This document shows, in pieces, positions 44,778-55,654 of a DNA stretch of 64,000 nucleotides. A program made the translations under genes and the position numbers. Within the stretch, counting starts at the first letter, position 1, and every line of letters starts with the position of its first letter. The notes under the pieces are model-generated. The model was given only the letters and a program-made list of their open reading frames with translations. It was not told where the DNA came from and made no database searches. Source of the stretch: Lucinisca nassula (taxonomy: Eukaryota; Mollusca; Bivalvia; Lucinida; Lucinidae); assembly GCA_963580285.1 (NCBI GenBank), contig OY757015.1:131936717-132000716 (forward strand). Reading direction: 5' to 3'.

Positions 44778-45014
44778 GGGGAATGGGAACACCTTCATGG
44801 GAGGCAATCCTGAAAAAGTAATTTTGTCTCTCACGACAATAGGGGTCAAATCTTAAAGGAAAGAAATTTGCTTCTGAGAAGCAAGTTCTTTCCTTTAATA
44901 GCAGACCCCTTTTCAATGGGACAGGGCGTATAGAAAAGCGAACACTGAGGAAGTCCTGAAAGTTGCCCCTTTTTGAAAAATGGTGGAAAAATCTGCCAGG
45001 TATTCCCATGTTCC
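44778..45014. mobile_element. T-family MITE
   Basis: 237 bp between TTAA 44774-44777 and 45015-45018. Begins GGGGAATGGGAACACCTT and ends with a diverged inverse; hairpin around AAATTTGCTTCTGAGAAGC. Confidence 0.85.
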
Positions 45015-45481
45015 TTAAATCCCAATGATTATTCATAGAAATCGGGGCTCACAACTTACAATGTGTATTCATAAGAAACTAACTAATGCGCTGTCGTTTA
45101 TTTTTGTCCAAACACTGTAAAACATTTAGCACGAATTTCCCATGCATGTGACCGGGAGAGTATCGTGCGGCTCAGCAGATAATTGTTGCCGTTCGAATAT
45201 ACAAATTCTTCAAGTATTTTAGTGGAATTCTCTTATATTGGCTGATTTGTTTCTTATGGGAAAACTGCTGCAATTTCCTCAACGTTTGTTGTTTGTTTCG
45301 CATAGGGAAATTATATTTACCTAAGATTCAGAATGTCCTCTGTTGGTTAAAAGGTAACACGTTTTTTGGCAAGTCGCAAAAGTATTAGGTGTGATTCGGT
45401 ACAAAAAGGTCATCTGCCTGAAAGTGAATCGGGTTAAGTTTTCTAGAAAACCCAATTTTATAAAATGCGAACTGTGGTTAA

Positions 45482-45667
45482 CCCATTTAGTACCAGAAAC
45501 CCCAAAGTACCCTGGCAAACAGTGCAGGGATCAGGGTCTCGACTGTTTGCTAAAAGTTCAGTCATTTTCCAAATAAAGTTTGGTGAAAACACAACCTGAC
45601 ACCCCTAAATTTTGTAATGGACTCCTGCTATAGATAAGGAGGAAGATTCCATTTGGTCCAAAAAGGG
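45482..45667 (-). mobile_element. P-family MITE, hairpin mostly lost
   Basis: TTAA 45478-45481 and 45668-45671. Ends CCCATTTAGTACCAGAAACC and ATTTGGTCCAAAAAGGG. The centre is AACAGTGCAGGGATCAGGG only. Confidence 0.87.
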
Positions 45668-45947
45668 TTAACAGGGCCAACATATTTCGTTCTTTTCGTT
45701 CTCACTAGGTCAACTTTATATTGTCATTATGGTTTCCGCTTCCGCCTTGTAGATTAAGCTGCAATGTGCTTCCACGCGGACCTGAATGCGGCCATTATTG
45801 GTAAACCGACACTAGCGGTTCCTTTGGACACTAGGTCTCGCGCTATCATTCAATCTCAAAACACAAAATCGGGAGCAACCTCTAAACATGACTTACATAG
45901 TGTTCATGGGAACGTAAAACCCCAAGAACACAACAGCAACACTGATG

Positions 45948-46345
45948 ATCCGGGATGGTTGGGGTGAGGCAAAGGTGACGTGTATCTTGCGTCACTCAGG
46001 GGGCTTGGGGCGTCCACCTGTAATGAAGCTTCATTTAACGTCGCATATTAGAAGCTCAGTAGAGCTTTTATTGCCACAAAGTATCCTTTAACAGATACTT
46101 TACCTGCCTTCATTTCTTACAGTTGGACTTGCAGCAGGTAAGGGTAGGGGAGGAATATTGTTATTCTTCTGTTTCTACATTTCCATTCATTTTCCCTTTT
46201 CTCCTCTGCACCTCACTTTCATCTCCTCTACTATCTCTTCAATCTCTTTGTTTTGTTTTTTTTTGCCTTTCTCTGGGAGATGGTGCAAAATGACCCAAAC
46301 GGATTTACGTGTCGTTAAACACAAAACAATCAATCAATAAAAAAT
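45948..46345 (+). mobile_element. F-family repeat
   Basis: GGTTGGGGTGAGGCAAAGGT, GACGTGTATCTTGCGTCAC, AGGTAAGGGTAGGGGAGGAA, a CT-rich stretch, GGTGCAAAATGACCCAAACG and a tail TCGTTAAACACAAAACAATC. Three further copies share these blocks. Looks like a SINE or LINE 3' end; no ORF. Confidence 0.7.
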
Positions 46346-46454
46346 GACCCGTTATTATATAAGCAAACGATAGATTATAAACGCTCAACAATGTATTCTA
46401 TGACACAAATCAATCTTCGACACCGACAGCACGTTTCAGGGCTTGGTTAGTGGT

Positions 46455-46637
46455 GCGTGAGTGAGTGAGTGAGTGAATGAGTGAGTTTTAGTTTTACGTC
46501 CCACCAACAACTAAGGTCATACGGAGACGGGACCTCGGTTTAAAGACCCATCCGAAAGTCTGGAGAAGCCCGGGATCGATCCTGCGATCCCTGGTTTACA
46601 AGGCGAGTAGCGTTACCACTGCACCACGGAGGCTTCT
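46455..46637 (-). mobile_element. tRNA-derived SINE with 13-bp target duplication
   Basis: On the minus strand the head reads CCTCCGTGGTGCAGTGGTAA (A-box-like) and GGATCGATCCCGG (B-box-like), followed by a body ending GGGACGTAAAACTAAAACTC and (CTCA)n. CTTGGTTAGTGGT flanks it at 46442-46454 and 46638-46650, so it is a complete retroposed copy. Confidence 0.9.
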
Positions 46638-46805
46638 CTTGGTTAGTGGTCCTAAATGGAAATTTGGCCATTTGTTTAACCCTCATATTTATGTACTTCA
46701 AACAAACAGTTTAGTCCCTGATCAGACGCTGCATTCTGCCCGGGCGTCCGATCTGAGTCTAAACTCTTTGCCAATGTCCCACCACGCAGAGTCAATGTTT
46801 TTGTA

Positions 46806-46985
46806 GGCTATTCACCATATTTGCATTATTTGCTGGCTCTCAGCTTGCGCATTGTCAATATTGGAAAAACAGGTAACCAGACCCCCCGACCTTGAAAGGT
46901 CAGGGGGGTCTGGTTACCTGTTTTTCCAACACTGATAACCTTCAGACTAGGAACCAGCAGATAATGCAAATAAGGTGAATAAGCA
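46806..46985. repeat. Foldback element
   Basis: Outer TATTCACCATATTTGCATTA with inverse AATGCAAATAAGGTGAATA; inner GGAAAAACAGGTAACCAGAC with inverse; tip GACCTTGAAAGGTC. Confidence 0.83.
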
Positions 46986-47103
46986 TTGTAGATGTGCTTA
47001 ATGCTGAATAAACTTATGTTATGTTATGTTTTTCAATACGCTTTCTTTTACACGACACGCTGACGTCACGACGACAAGATCACCATAAAAAAGACGTAAC
47101 CTT

Positions 47104-47632
47104 GTTTGTTTGATTTGAGGTTTAACCCTTTTTGTACCAAATGGAATCTTCCATCTTGTGTATAGTAAGGGTCCGTTTCCAAATTTAGGGGTGTCAGGTT
47201 GTGTATACTTCAAAATTTATTTGGAAAATGGCTTAACTTTTAGCAAACAGTGTAGGCCCTGATCAGACGCCGCCTTCTGCGGCGTCTGATCTGTGCCTGC
47301 AGTTTGCTCTGGTACCCGTTTTGGGGTTTCTGGTACTAAATGGGTTAACGTCCCCGTCAACACTGTAAAGGTCATTTTGGAGACGTTGCTTCCAATTTTG
47401 TCGGACTTTTACCTAACATTGAGGTGAAATGACATCTCAAGCCCTGCCGCCCAATGAAACCAACTGTTTTTTTTTTTTATAAGCATGGACGGTCCGAGAC
47501 TCGCACCGCTTTGCCTGGGCAGGCTTAGATCCTCTAAGCGGTTTATCAGTACTCGTGTGCGGGTCGGTTTCAGCTCTGCGTGGAAGCATCATGCAGCCCA
47601 TCTATTTCTTCAAGCCCCGATGGGCGGGGGCC
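47104..47632 (-). mobile_element. S-family element split by a P-family MITE
   Basis: Tail GTTTGTTTGATTTGAGG at the left, CGATGGGCGGGGGCCG at the right; P element at 47126-47344 sits in its conserved GTTTAACGTCC. Confidence 0.9.
47126..47344 (+). mobile_element. P-family (piggyBac-type) MITE inserted in an S element at TTAA
   Basis: 219 bp starting CCCTTTTTGTACCAAATGG and ending GGTACTAAATGGG, flanked by TTAA at 47122-47125 and 47345-47348. The host S copy reads GAGGTTTAA before and AACGTCCCCGTCAAC after, so removing the MITE plus one TTAA restores the host exactly. TTAA duplication and CCC/GGG ends are hallmarks of piggyBac-superfamily transposition. The core hairpin is GATCAGACGCCG...CGGCGTCTGATC. 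No ORF. Confidence 0.92.
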
Positions 47633-48182
47633 GAAAAGACTTTACCTGGATTGCGTCCCAATCAGTGATATTCACGTGGGCTAAATGTCAAACTTGCTCA
47701 ATATCGGAGATCTCTAAAATCATATTTTTATGTCCATCTAATTTCGACTTTTTCAAAATTTAATTTCAAAAATTATACTCATAAAATTATCACAAAACAG
47801 ACGACGAGGAACTGAAGCGTGTCCAATAGCGACGCTTTAATTTCAATTAACAACAAAAAGTGTTCAGCCACTTGTTGAATCACGGCTCGTCCGCACATCT
47901 GCCTTGTTTGACGTTCCGGCACGCGCCGTTAATTATAACTTTTTGAAAGTGAACCTGATTTTGATGAAGTTAACTGGTAATCATTTTTAATATAATTAAC
48001 ACTCCACTCGCGCATTATGAATACGGTATAGTCCGCGACAAGAGTTGTGGTGCCTTCCGACATGCGCACGCAGCGAATACTCGGATCAGGCTGCGATCCG
48101 AGTTTTGGCTGTGCGCTGTGTGAATGTCCATGGAAGATTCTGTATGTTAATTGCTTAAAAATGTATACATAGTAAAATTCAT

Positions 48183-48375
48183 ATACTGATACCACCTTTG
48201 GGACTGTGGTCTTTTAGACCATTTTTGAAAAGTCCCAAAGGTGTTCCCTGACCAGAGGACACTGTATGCAGAACACACAGAAAAAGAATAACTGAAGCCA
48301 ACTAAACAGTGTTTCAAAGCAGAATTAGTCTTCATTTTTTCGGGTCTAAATAGCGTAATGCATGTATATATATAC
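48183..48375. repeat. X-family palindrome
   Basis: ACCACCTTTGGGACTGTGGT...AAGTCCCAAAGGTG, then GAACACACAGAAAAAGAATA, a shared flank with the 26579 copy. Confidence 0.7.
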
Positions 48376-48615
48376 ATGCTGCATTCTCTCATTGTGCCAA
48401 ACGTAACACTTTCTGATTTTTAGTGTTCATGGACTGCTGAATACATAATATTTCGCCTAGCATTTTAAGCCTCTAACGTCTAACCAGCGTCGATGCATCG
48501 CCATGACGTTACGAAGCTGGGATCTTGTGTTTGAGCAGAACTACGTAAAATTATATCTATGTAAATCACATGTTTATCAAAAGTGGGGTTTACAATGATT
48601 TTCGTTTTCTGGAAC

Positions 48616-48905
48616 AGCCCCCGCCCATCGGGGCTTGAAGAAATAGATGGGCTGCATGATACTTCCACGCAGAGCTGAAACCGACCCGCACACGAGTACT
48701 GGTAAATCGCTTACAAGATCTTAGCCTGCCCAGGCAAAGCGGTGCGAGTGTCGGACCGTCCATGCTTATAAACACTATTGGTTTTATTGGGCGACAGGAC
48801 TTGAGATGTCATTTAATCTCAATGTCCCGCAAAATTGGAAGCAACGTCGCCAAAATGACCTTTACAGTGTTGACGGGGACGTTAAACCTCAAATCAAACA
48901 AAAAA
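48616..48905 (+). mobile_element. S-family element
   Basis: CAGCCCCCGCCCATCGGGG to GACGTTAAACCTCAAATC plus a short tail. Confidence 0.87.
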
Positions 48906-49534
48906 TCTGGGACATGCTCACGTGGCAGAGTGTGTTTTCGCTGAGCTAAGTGCACATGTCCACAGGCCCTTTTCACATGTTGCGTCTTGATTATGATCTT
49001 GAAACAAATTTTGTATTAAAGGGTGTAACATTACAAACGCCGCTTTTTAACACATGTTGCAAGGTGTTACTAAGGTATAAATTTGATCAAGCATGCTATC
49101 TCTAAATGCTCTAATGTTCAAATCAAAGGTGGTTAATTAATATAGTAAATTGAAATCAGATGATTATTTTTATTTTGCGCCATCATTTTCCTTTTATTTT
49201 TTTGTTTTTGTTTTATTGATAAAAAATGATATTCTAACAAAGCGCGCCTAAATAGGCAATGCAAAATAACTGTGTTTTATTCTGCAACAAATCACAGCTC
49301 GGAAGAGCGTGACGTGTGACGTCATTAAAAAACTGCAAATTTATGACGTCACTAGTCGATTTACTTGACGTTAGACGGTGTAACGTCATTTTCTCGCATC
49401 GGAAACGTTAGAAAAGGATATAAATGCATGTGTTTCAGTCGATAATTTTAGCGGGATTTCTTCTAACAATGGCGAAAAGTTGTGAGATTTTGAAGGAAAC
49501 AACAACATTATTGCCGATTTTCAGCGTGTTAGAA

Positions 49535-49712
49535 TCGAAATAGATCAGCTCTAGCTAGTGATTTGTTAGGCAATAAATCACAGTTTGTCGGTCAGTTGTA
49601 AGTAGACAAATCACGCGCGCTACGCGCTCGTGATTTGTCTACTTACAACTGACCTCCAAACTGTGATTTATTACACAACAAATCACAGTTAGAGCTGATC
49701 TATTTCTTAAAC
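49535..49712. repeat. Foldback element with about 75-bp arms
   Basis: ATAGATCAGCTCTAGCT and AGTTAGAGCTGATCTAT outer arms; GTCAGTTGTAAGTAGACAAA and inverse inner arms; centre CGCGCGCTACGCGC. Secondary AACAAATCACAG blocks. Confidence 0.85.
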
Positions 49713-49809
49713 AAAAAACATGTACAAACTCCGACATTTTCATGTTTGAATAGAGAGAAAAATGATCTTCAGAAGATGAAGGCTAAACTAATCTTTGATA
49801 CTGTTTTAA

Positions 49810-50339
49810 GGGGAATGGTAACACCTGGCAGATTTTTTCCGCTATTTTTGCAAAGGGAGACAATTTTCTGAACTCCCTGTTAGACAAATTTCGGGACTCC
49901 CTGTTCGCTTTTTTGTAAGCCCCGTCCAACTGAAAAAGGGGCCTACATTTTTAGGAATGAATTTGCTCCTTATGAGCAGAATCTTTTCTTTAAGATTTTG
50001 GTTTGGTTTGAGGTTTAACGTACCCGCCAACACTTTAAAGGTCATTTTGGAGACAATGCTTCCAATGTTGTGGGACTTTTACCCGACATTGAGATGAAAT
50101 ATCATCTCAAGCCCCGCTGCCCAATGAAACCAATAGGGTTTATAAGCACCTCTTTGCCTGATCCTCTAAGCGGTTTTACTAGTACTCGTGTGCGGGTCGA
50201 TTTCAGCTCTGAGTAAGCATCATGCAGCCCGCCTAATTCTTCAAGCCCCGATGGGCGGTTGTCGAATTGACCCCTATTGTCATGAGAGACAAACATACTT
50301 TTAGAGGAGTTGCCTCCCCTGAATGTGTTCCCATTCCCC
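49810..50339. mobile_element. T-family MITE split by an S element
   Basis: TTAA at 49806-49809 and 50340-50343. Left half to about 49997, right half from about 50261; between them an inverted S-family copy. The right half resumes GACCCCTATTGTCATGAGAG as in other T copies. The insertion post-dates the MITE. Confidence 0.85.
49998..50260 (-). mobile_element. S-family element nested in a T MITE
   Basis: GGTTTGGTTTGAGGTTTAACG to GCCCCGATGGGCGG; middle part shortened. No clean duplication visible. Confidence 0.83.
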
Positions 50340-50564
50340 TTAACTCCAATGTTGCAGTATATCAATACAGGCTGTACACCGAAATAAGGACGGGCCCCCG
50401 TGCTCTATAACTAGTGGAGCGCTGACTCTTAATCATTTTGGGAGTTCATCGCCATGGTTCCAGCCTGACTAGGGTCACATGTCAGACGTCAAATTCTGAA
50501 GCGAAAGGTCAGGTGGTTTTTCTCCGGTTACTCCGGTTTTCGCCCACCCCTGATTAACGATCGG

Positions 50565-50875
50565 CTCAATTTGAGTGAAATAATCTTGAAAGGGCCGTAA
50601 AACAAAAACACATTTTGGATTCAACGACAGGTGAGTTTTTGTCTTCTGCCAGAGCAAAACAGAAAAGGAATAGAAGATGTATAGTAGAGGAGATGGAAGT
50701 GAGGGTCAGAGCAGAAAGAGGAAAATGAAATGAAAGAAATAACAACATTCCTCCTCCACCCTTAAGTAAGTCCTGTCCTTGACTAACTGGAAGCCAATAT
50801 CAGTTGGACGACGCAGTGATGCAAGATACACGTCACCTTCGCCTCACCCAACCACACCCATCTGAATATTGTTTT
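50565..50875 (-). mobile_element. F-family repeat, reverse
   Basis: Contains AACAACATTCCTCCTCCACC, GATACACGTCACCTTCGCC and TCACCCAACCACACCCATC, the inverse of F. Confidence 0.68.
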
Positions 50876-51219
50876 ACTTTTCGTGCGTAAACGTAATTAA
50901 TATTTTCAGTCTTTGTCTCCCGACATATTTATACATAAACTCCAGCTTTTAATAATAAACCTGCTCCAGTAGACACAAACTGGCAGATGACATTTTAATG
51001 TTGTCAGATGGTTTTGGTCTCAACTCAGACTCCCTAAATATGAAAATAGCTGTAAACACTCGGACACGAGCGCAACCTTGCACACACCTGAACGCGCACA
51101 TAAGCACGAACACGCGAACGAACACATCAGAACACACGCAATCTACAGGAGCAGACTATACTTGGACTGCACAAGTTGTTCAACTCCGATGTATATTATT
51201 TTAACAATTCCGTGTGATA
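50876..51219. other. Unassigned
   Basis: ACACGAACACGCGAACGAAC-type AC-rich stretch; no gene. Confidence 0.4.
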
Positions 51220-51396
51220 TATACCCTGTAAACCCCACTTTATACATGTGTACAGAAAACTAGGGTTTGCAGGGATTTACATCATTGTCTTTCTTCTGCT
51301 CCAACACATAGGCTGTAGGTACTCGTTAGAACCGCCTCAATGAGGCGGTTCTAACGTTCTAACGAGCACCAACAACCTTTTATTGGAGTATTTTTT

Positions 51397-51678
51397 CATT
51401 ACGAAAACACGCCTGTACAAATACATTGTAACCTTTATCGCCGTAAAAATGTAAATTTTAAGATGAAAAATTGTGATAGTTTTCTTATTTCTGCTCAAAA
51501 CATAGATTGTGGGCACTCGTTAGAACCGCCTCGTCGAGGCGGTTTTAACGAGTACCCATAATCTATATTTTAGAGTAGAAATAAGAAAAAATAATGTTTA
51601 CCCCTGGAAACCCCAGTTTTACTATATAAAATTGGGGTTCAAGGGGGGTCAAAAGTATATAGGTGTGTTTTCGTGATG
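51397..51678 (+). mobile_element. A-family MITE, full length
   Basis: 282 bp, same length as the 8523 copy. Ends CATTACGAAAACACGCCTGT and ATAGGTGTGTTTTCGTGATG, palindrome centred on GCCTCGTCGAGGC. A reverse B-type fragment abuts on the left (51220-51390). Confidence 0.9.
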
Positions 51679-52103
51679 TATACGAAAAATATCTCAAAGT
51701 TCATTAACTGTTTTGGAGAGATGATAGAATGCCCTATGCCATACGTATGTACATGTGTATCTGTTATCATTATGATAATTAAATACCATAAATATCCTAA
51801 ACATTCGGACACCTTGAGGACTTGCTGTAATTCTCCTAAAATTTTAACTAGCTTGTTTCACAATCCAGTGCAAAAACTAGAGACGGAATAGCAAACGGTG
51901 TTGACCCTGATCTGACTGGAGCTGTCTGATCTGGGTCTGCACAGTTTGCTTAGACCTGTCTGTTCTAAACCTTAGGATCATTACGGTATTGTGGAGAATG
52001 ACAGTTGCTTTGGACAAAGATTGGTCGTGTGGTAACGGCCTGTCCTTCCAACTTCAATGACTCGAATACCTTTTGGACTATAAAAATTGGATTCAGCCCT
52101 GCT

Positions 52104-52196
52104 AGCATTCTACATAAATCTACAGCGGGCCGTTAGCGGCCCGTCAGCTACCCTGACGGGCCGCTAACGGCCCGCTGTAGATTTATGTAGAATGCT
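52104..52196. repeat. Perfect 44-bp inverted repeat (hairpin)
   Basis: Left arm 52104-52147, loop CTACC, right arm 52153-52196. Every base pairs. The inner arm alternates CGGGCCGTTAGCGGCCCG, itself nearly palindromic. No TTAA or TA duplication evident. Confidence 0.95.
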
Positions 52197-52415
52197 TACT
52201 GGGAGGCCGGGGTTAGTCAGAGCGTCGGGTCAGCAGGCATAATGGGGTTATCTTGTCGAATGTCTATGAAATAAAAGTACATTGTGTGTACTCATCAGGA
52301 TCGCATCAATGAGGCGATTCTAATGAACACGGAAGCGATTAAAAATAATTTTAAGATAACACACACACATAAAAACACACCAACAACAAACTAGAAATTG
52401 TGTTTGTAAAACACT

Positions 52416-52500
52416 ATGCCCCCCCCCCCCCCAGCCATATGTTTGTCCATAAATGCCCAAATTTTCAAAAGGCCATTATCCCCCCCCCCCCCCACCTCCC
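52416..52500. repeat. Two poly-C tracts
   Basis: C16 at 52416-52431 and C15 near 52480-52494. A similar tract at 31884-31904. Confidence 0.85.
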
Positions 52501-52589
52501 CCAAAAAATCAGATTTATTTCAAATGTTAATCAGGTGTTGTATTAGTCACTCCAAATCAGCCAAGTTTTTAGGCAACAATTTAAATAGT

Positions 52590-53045
52590 TTTTTTTTTTC
52601 AAATATCTTGCTACAAGAAAGAACCACAATTAAATGGCCGGAAATTGCAAAGGGCCATACATGTAATTCCAACAAAGTTTCATTAAATTGGTGATAATTT
52701 AATCAGGTAATCTCATCTTCAGACCCAATCAGTATCAAGGCTCTAGTTGAAATACCTATTTAGATATCTTGCTAACGAGATTTTAATGTTATTTCATTGA
52801 AACAGAAATAACTTAAATATAGGAGATAAATCGGATAAGAAAAAATACGAGTCAACATTTTTTGATGAGCCATCCATGTAAGAAATTTCAAAGCACTAGC
52901 ATACATGGTTTTAAGGTCATGCTGAAATTGCAAAGGGCAATCACTCCAACAAAATTTCAATAAACTTGTTGAAAATTTAATCAGGTGAGTGCTCTCCTCC
53001 TCAGCCCCAATCAGCATACCAAATATAAAGGCTCTAACTCAAACG
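52590..53045. repeat. Direct repeat, spacing about 290 bp
   Basis: GAAATTGCAAAGGGC, then ATTTAATCAGGT and AAGGCTCTA occur at 52640-52745 and again at 52925-53040. No ORF of note. Confidence 0.65.
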
Positions 53046-53057
53046 GACAAATCCTAA

Positions 53058-53352
53058 CATTACGTAAACACACCTACTCAAATATATTGAACATTTTACC
53101 ACCAAGAAAAAAATAAAATGAAAATATTTAGATAAAAAAATCTGATATGTTTTATATTTTTGTTCAAAACATAGATTTGTGGGTACTCGTTAGAACCGCC
53201 TCCGCGAGGCGGTTCTTACGAGTACACACAATCTATGTTTTCGTGCAGAAATAAGAAAAAAATAATGCATATACCCCTGTAAATTCCAGTTTTACTGTTT
53301 GAAAGTTGGGTTTAAGGGGGTCGCATTTTTATAGGTATGTTTTTTCGTGATA
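53058..53352 (+). mobile_element. A-family MITE
   Basis: Ends CATTACGTAAACACACCTAC and ATAGGTATGTTTTTTCGTGAT; palindrome centred on GCCTCCGCGAGGC at about 53190. Confidence 0.85.
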
Positions 53353-53402
53353 TCTTTCTTAGCTGGGGGTGTGTGAAGATTTTCCTTTAAATACAAGATC
53401 GA

Positions 53403-53717
53403 CATTACGAAAACACGCCTATATAAATACACTTTAAACTTTACTTCCGAAAAAAAAAAAAAAACGAAGATTTTAAGATGAAAAGTGTGATACTTTTCTT
53501 TTTTCTGCTCAAAATATAGATTATGGGTACTCGTTAGAACCGCCTTACAGGCTTTTTTCCGAAATGTCCATCTTGTGTCTAAATACCCCCAGCTAAGAAA
53601 GATATCACGAAACCACACCTATAATAAAAATACTGAGGTTTATCCTGAAAACACCAGTTTTACTATCTGAAAGTGGGGTTCAATGGGATCAAAATTATAT
53701 AGGCGTGTTTTTGTGAT
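53403..53717 (+). mobile_element. A-family MITE with rearranged core
   Basis: Ends CATTACGAAAACACGCCTAT and ATAGGCGTGTTTTTGTGAT. Only the left stem is present; the right stem is replaced by about 70 bases that include an inverted copy of the junction at 53345-53370 (AGCTAAGAAAGATATCACGA). Confidence 0.8.
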
Positions 53718-53740
53718 TGCGTTCGAAACGGCCATGTTAA

Positions 53741-54243
53741 CCCTTTTTGTACCAAATAGAATCTTCCTCCTTATATATAGCAGGAGTCCATTTCAAAAAC
53801 TTTAGGGGTGCCAGGTTGTGTTTTCATCAAAATTTATTTGGAAAATGACTGATTGTGTTTGATTCGAGGTTGAACGTCCCCGTCAACACTGCATGGGTCA
53901 TTTTGGAGACGTTGCTTCCAGTTTTGTTGGACTTTTAAATGACACCTCATGCCCACCAATAGGGTTTCTAAGCATGGACGTTCCGACTCGCACCGCTTTG
54001 TCTTGGCAGGCTTAGATCCTCTAAGCGGTTTACCAGTACTCTTGTGCGGTCGGTTTCAGCTCTGCCTGGAAGGATCATGCAGCCCATCTATTTCTTCAAG
54101 CCCCGATGGGCGGGGGCCGGGAAAATGACTGAACTTTTAGCAAACAGTGGAGGCGCTGATCAGACGCCGCGTTCTGCGGCGTCTGATCTGGGCCTGTACT
54201 GTTTGCCAGGGTCCCCGTTTTGGGGTTTCTGGTACTCAATGGG
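53741..54243 (+). mobile_element. P-family MITE split by an S element
   Basis: TTAA 53737-53740 then CCCTTTTTGTACCAAATAG. Interrupted at 53853-54119 by an inverted S copy with duplicated GGAAAATGACTGA (53840-53852 and 54120-54132); resumes with the hairpin and ends GGTACTCAATGGGTTAT. Confidence 0.92.
53853..54119 (-). mobile_element. S-family element nested in a P MITE
   Basis: TTGTGTTTGATTCGAGG to GATGGGCGGGGGCC, with the 13-bp duplication GGAAAATGACTGA. Confidence 0.9.
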
Positions 54244-54538
54244 TTATGCGAGCCACCGGTGTTCGAGCCATACGGTATTTTGTCCAAATGACCATGTACA
54301 TGCGAAAGCCACAAAGAACCCTAACGGGTGAAAAAGAACAAACACTCGAACGGATGTATTAGTCAAGAGGGTAGGATTAACGGCGGTTCTTATCACTTTA
54401 ATACATGTTTTACCGGGTTTACGCAAAAATAAATAAACAACTGGACGAATAAGCTGTTGATGAATGTTAGAAAATAATAAACCCCAAACTAGGACTCCCT
54501 CACTGCCTGCACTTCCTCACTGCCTGCCGAAACTGGTA

Positions 54539-55094
54539 ATCACGAAAACACACCCATACAATTTTGACCCCCTTGAACCCCACTTTTATGTAGTAGAAAT
54601 GGGGTTTACGGGGGTAAACCTTATTTTTCTTATTTCTGCTCAAAATATAGCTTGTGGGTACCCGTTAGAACCGCCTCATTTTCTTATTTCTGCTCTAAAA
54701 TATAGATTGTGGCTACTCGATATATAGAACCACCTCGATGAGGCGGTTCTAATGGGTACCCACAAGCTATATGAGCCCCGCCAAGCGAATTTGTGGTCTT
54801 CGAGCATTCCGTCATGACAAATTTTAACCACGCATGCCCAGCCATTCCGAGGGGCCAGGGATATGGCTTTCTGTCTGAAGGTTCCTCTTGATTAACTGCT
54901 TGTATGAGCGAGCAGCGAAGGTTCTGGCGAGACTGTGCATCCGCGCAGTCTCGCCAGAACCTTCGCTGCTCGCATAGGCGATACGTACCAAAATCGCTTG
55001 ACGGGGCCCATATTATGAACAGATCGTCATTATAATTTTCCTTTTCTCGGCGGTAAATTTTACAATGTATTTATATAGGCGTGTTTTCGTAATG
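54539..55094 (-). mobile_element. A-family MITE interrupted by a C-family MITE
   Basis: Begins ATCACGAAAACACACCCAT; the other end TATAGGCGTGTTTTCGTAATG is at 55094. The two parts are separated by a 237-bp C element at 54773-55009 flanked by ATAT. Confidence 0.85.
54773..55009 (-). mobile_element. C-family MITE with ATAT duplication
   Basis: 237 bp. Ends GAGCCCCGCCAAGCGAATTT and AAAATCGCTTGACGGGGCCC are inverted. An internal hairpin is built on GCGAGACTGTGCATCCGCGC with the inverse CGCCAGAACCTTCG arms. ATAT at 54769-54772 and 55010-55013. Confidence 0.88.
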
Positions 55095-55137
55095 TCTTCC
55101 CGATGGACGACGCCATGGCTTTGTATTACAGGTGTAC

Positions 55138-55408
55138 CATTACGATAACGTTCGACACAGGGCATTTTACATATATCCTAAATGGCGACTTTTCCGATGA
55201 AAATTTGTAATATTTTTTTCATTTTTACTCCAAACATAGGTTGTGGGTGCTCGTTAGAACCGCCTCATTGAGGCGGTTCTAACGAGTTCCCACAACCTAT
55301 GTCTTGGAGCAAAAATAAGAAAAATAGCGTTTACCCCCTTAAACCCCAGTTTTCTCTATATAAATGGGGTTTAGGGGGTGTTCATTTCACGGACTTGTTC
55401 ACGTGATG
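55138..55408 (+). mobile_element. B-family MITE, full length
   Basis: Begins CATTACGATAACGTTCGACA, ends CACGGACTTGTTCACGTGATG; perfect core around GCCTCATTGAGGC. Confidence 0.88.
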
Positions 55409-55654
55409 CCAAGAACTGAAACAACAAATCAGTACAAGAATCATCATTCCAATGGAAAGCCGCTTCAACGTCGATGCAACATTATGTCGATTCGGCGGTG
55501 ACCATGGTGCCCTTTTCTGGGGACACCAAGGCTTAACCCATTGTATACTAGTGGACTCTTCCATTCCTATATGTTGGATAAGTCCATTTGTCATGTTAGG
55601 GGTGGTAGGCCTGTTTTTTTTTGTTTTTTTTTTTTTCATTTTTATTCTTTTTTG

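Larger units (their letters stand above)
47640..49534. other. Unassigned upstream DNA between repeats
   Basis: Contains the X and S copies listed. 49245-49440 has GTGACGTGTGACGTCATTAA and GACGTCACTAG, two CRE-like TGACGTCA/GACGTCAC sites 30-60 bp apart followed by GGATATAAATGC, promoter-like by eye only. Confidence 0.35.

Noticed and set aside
46560..46637. tRNA gene on the minus strand
   Set aside because: Attached to a SINE body and bounded by a 13-bp duplication, so it is a retroposon head.
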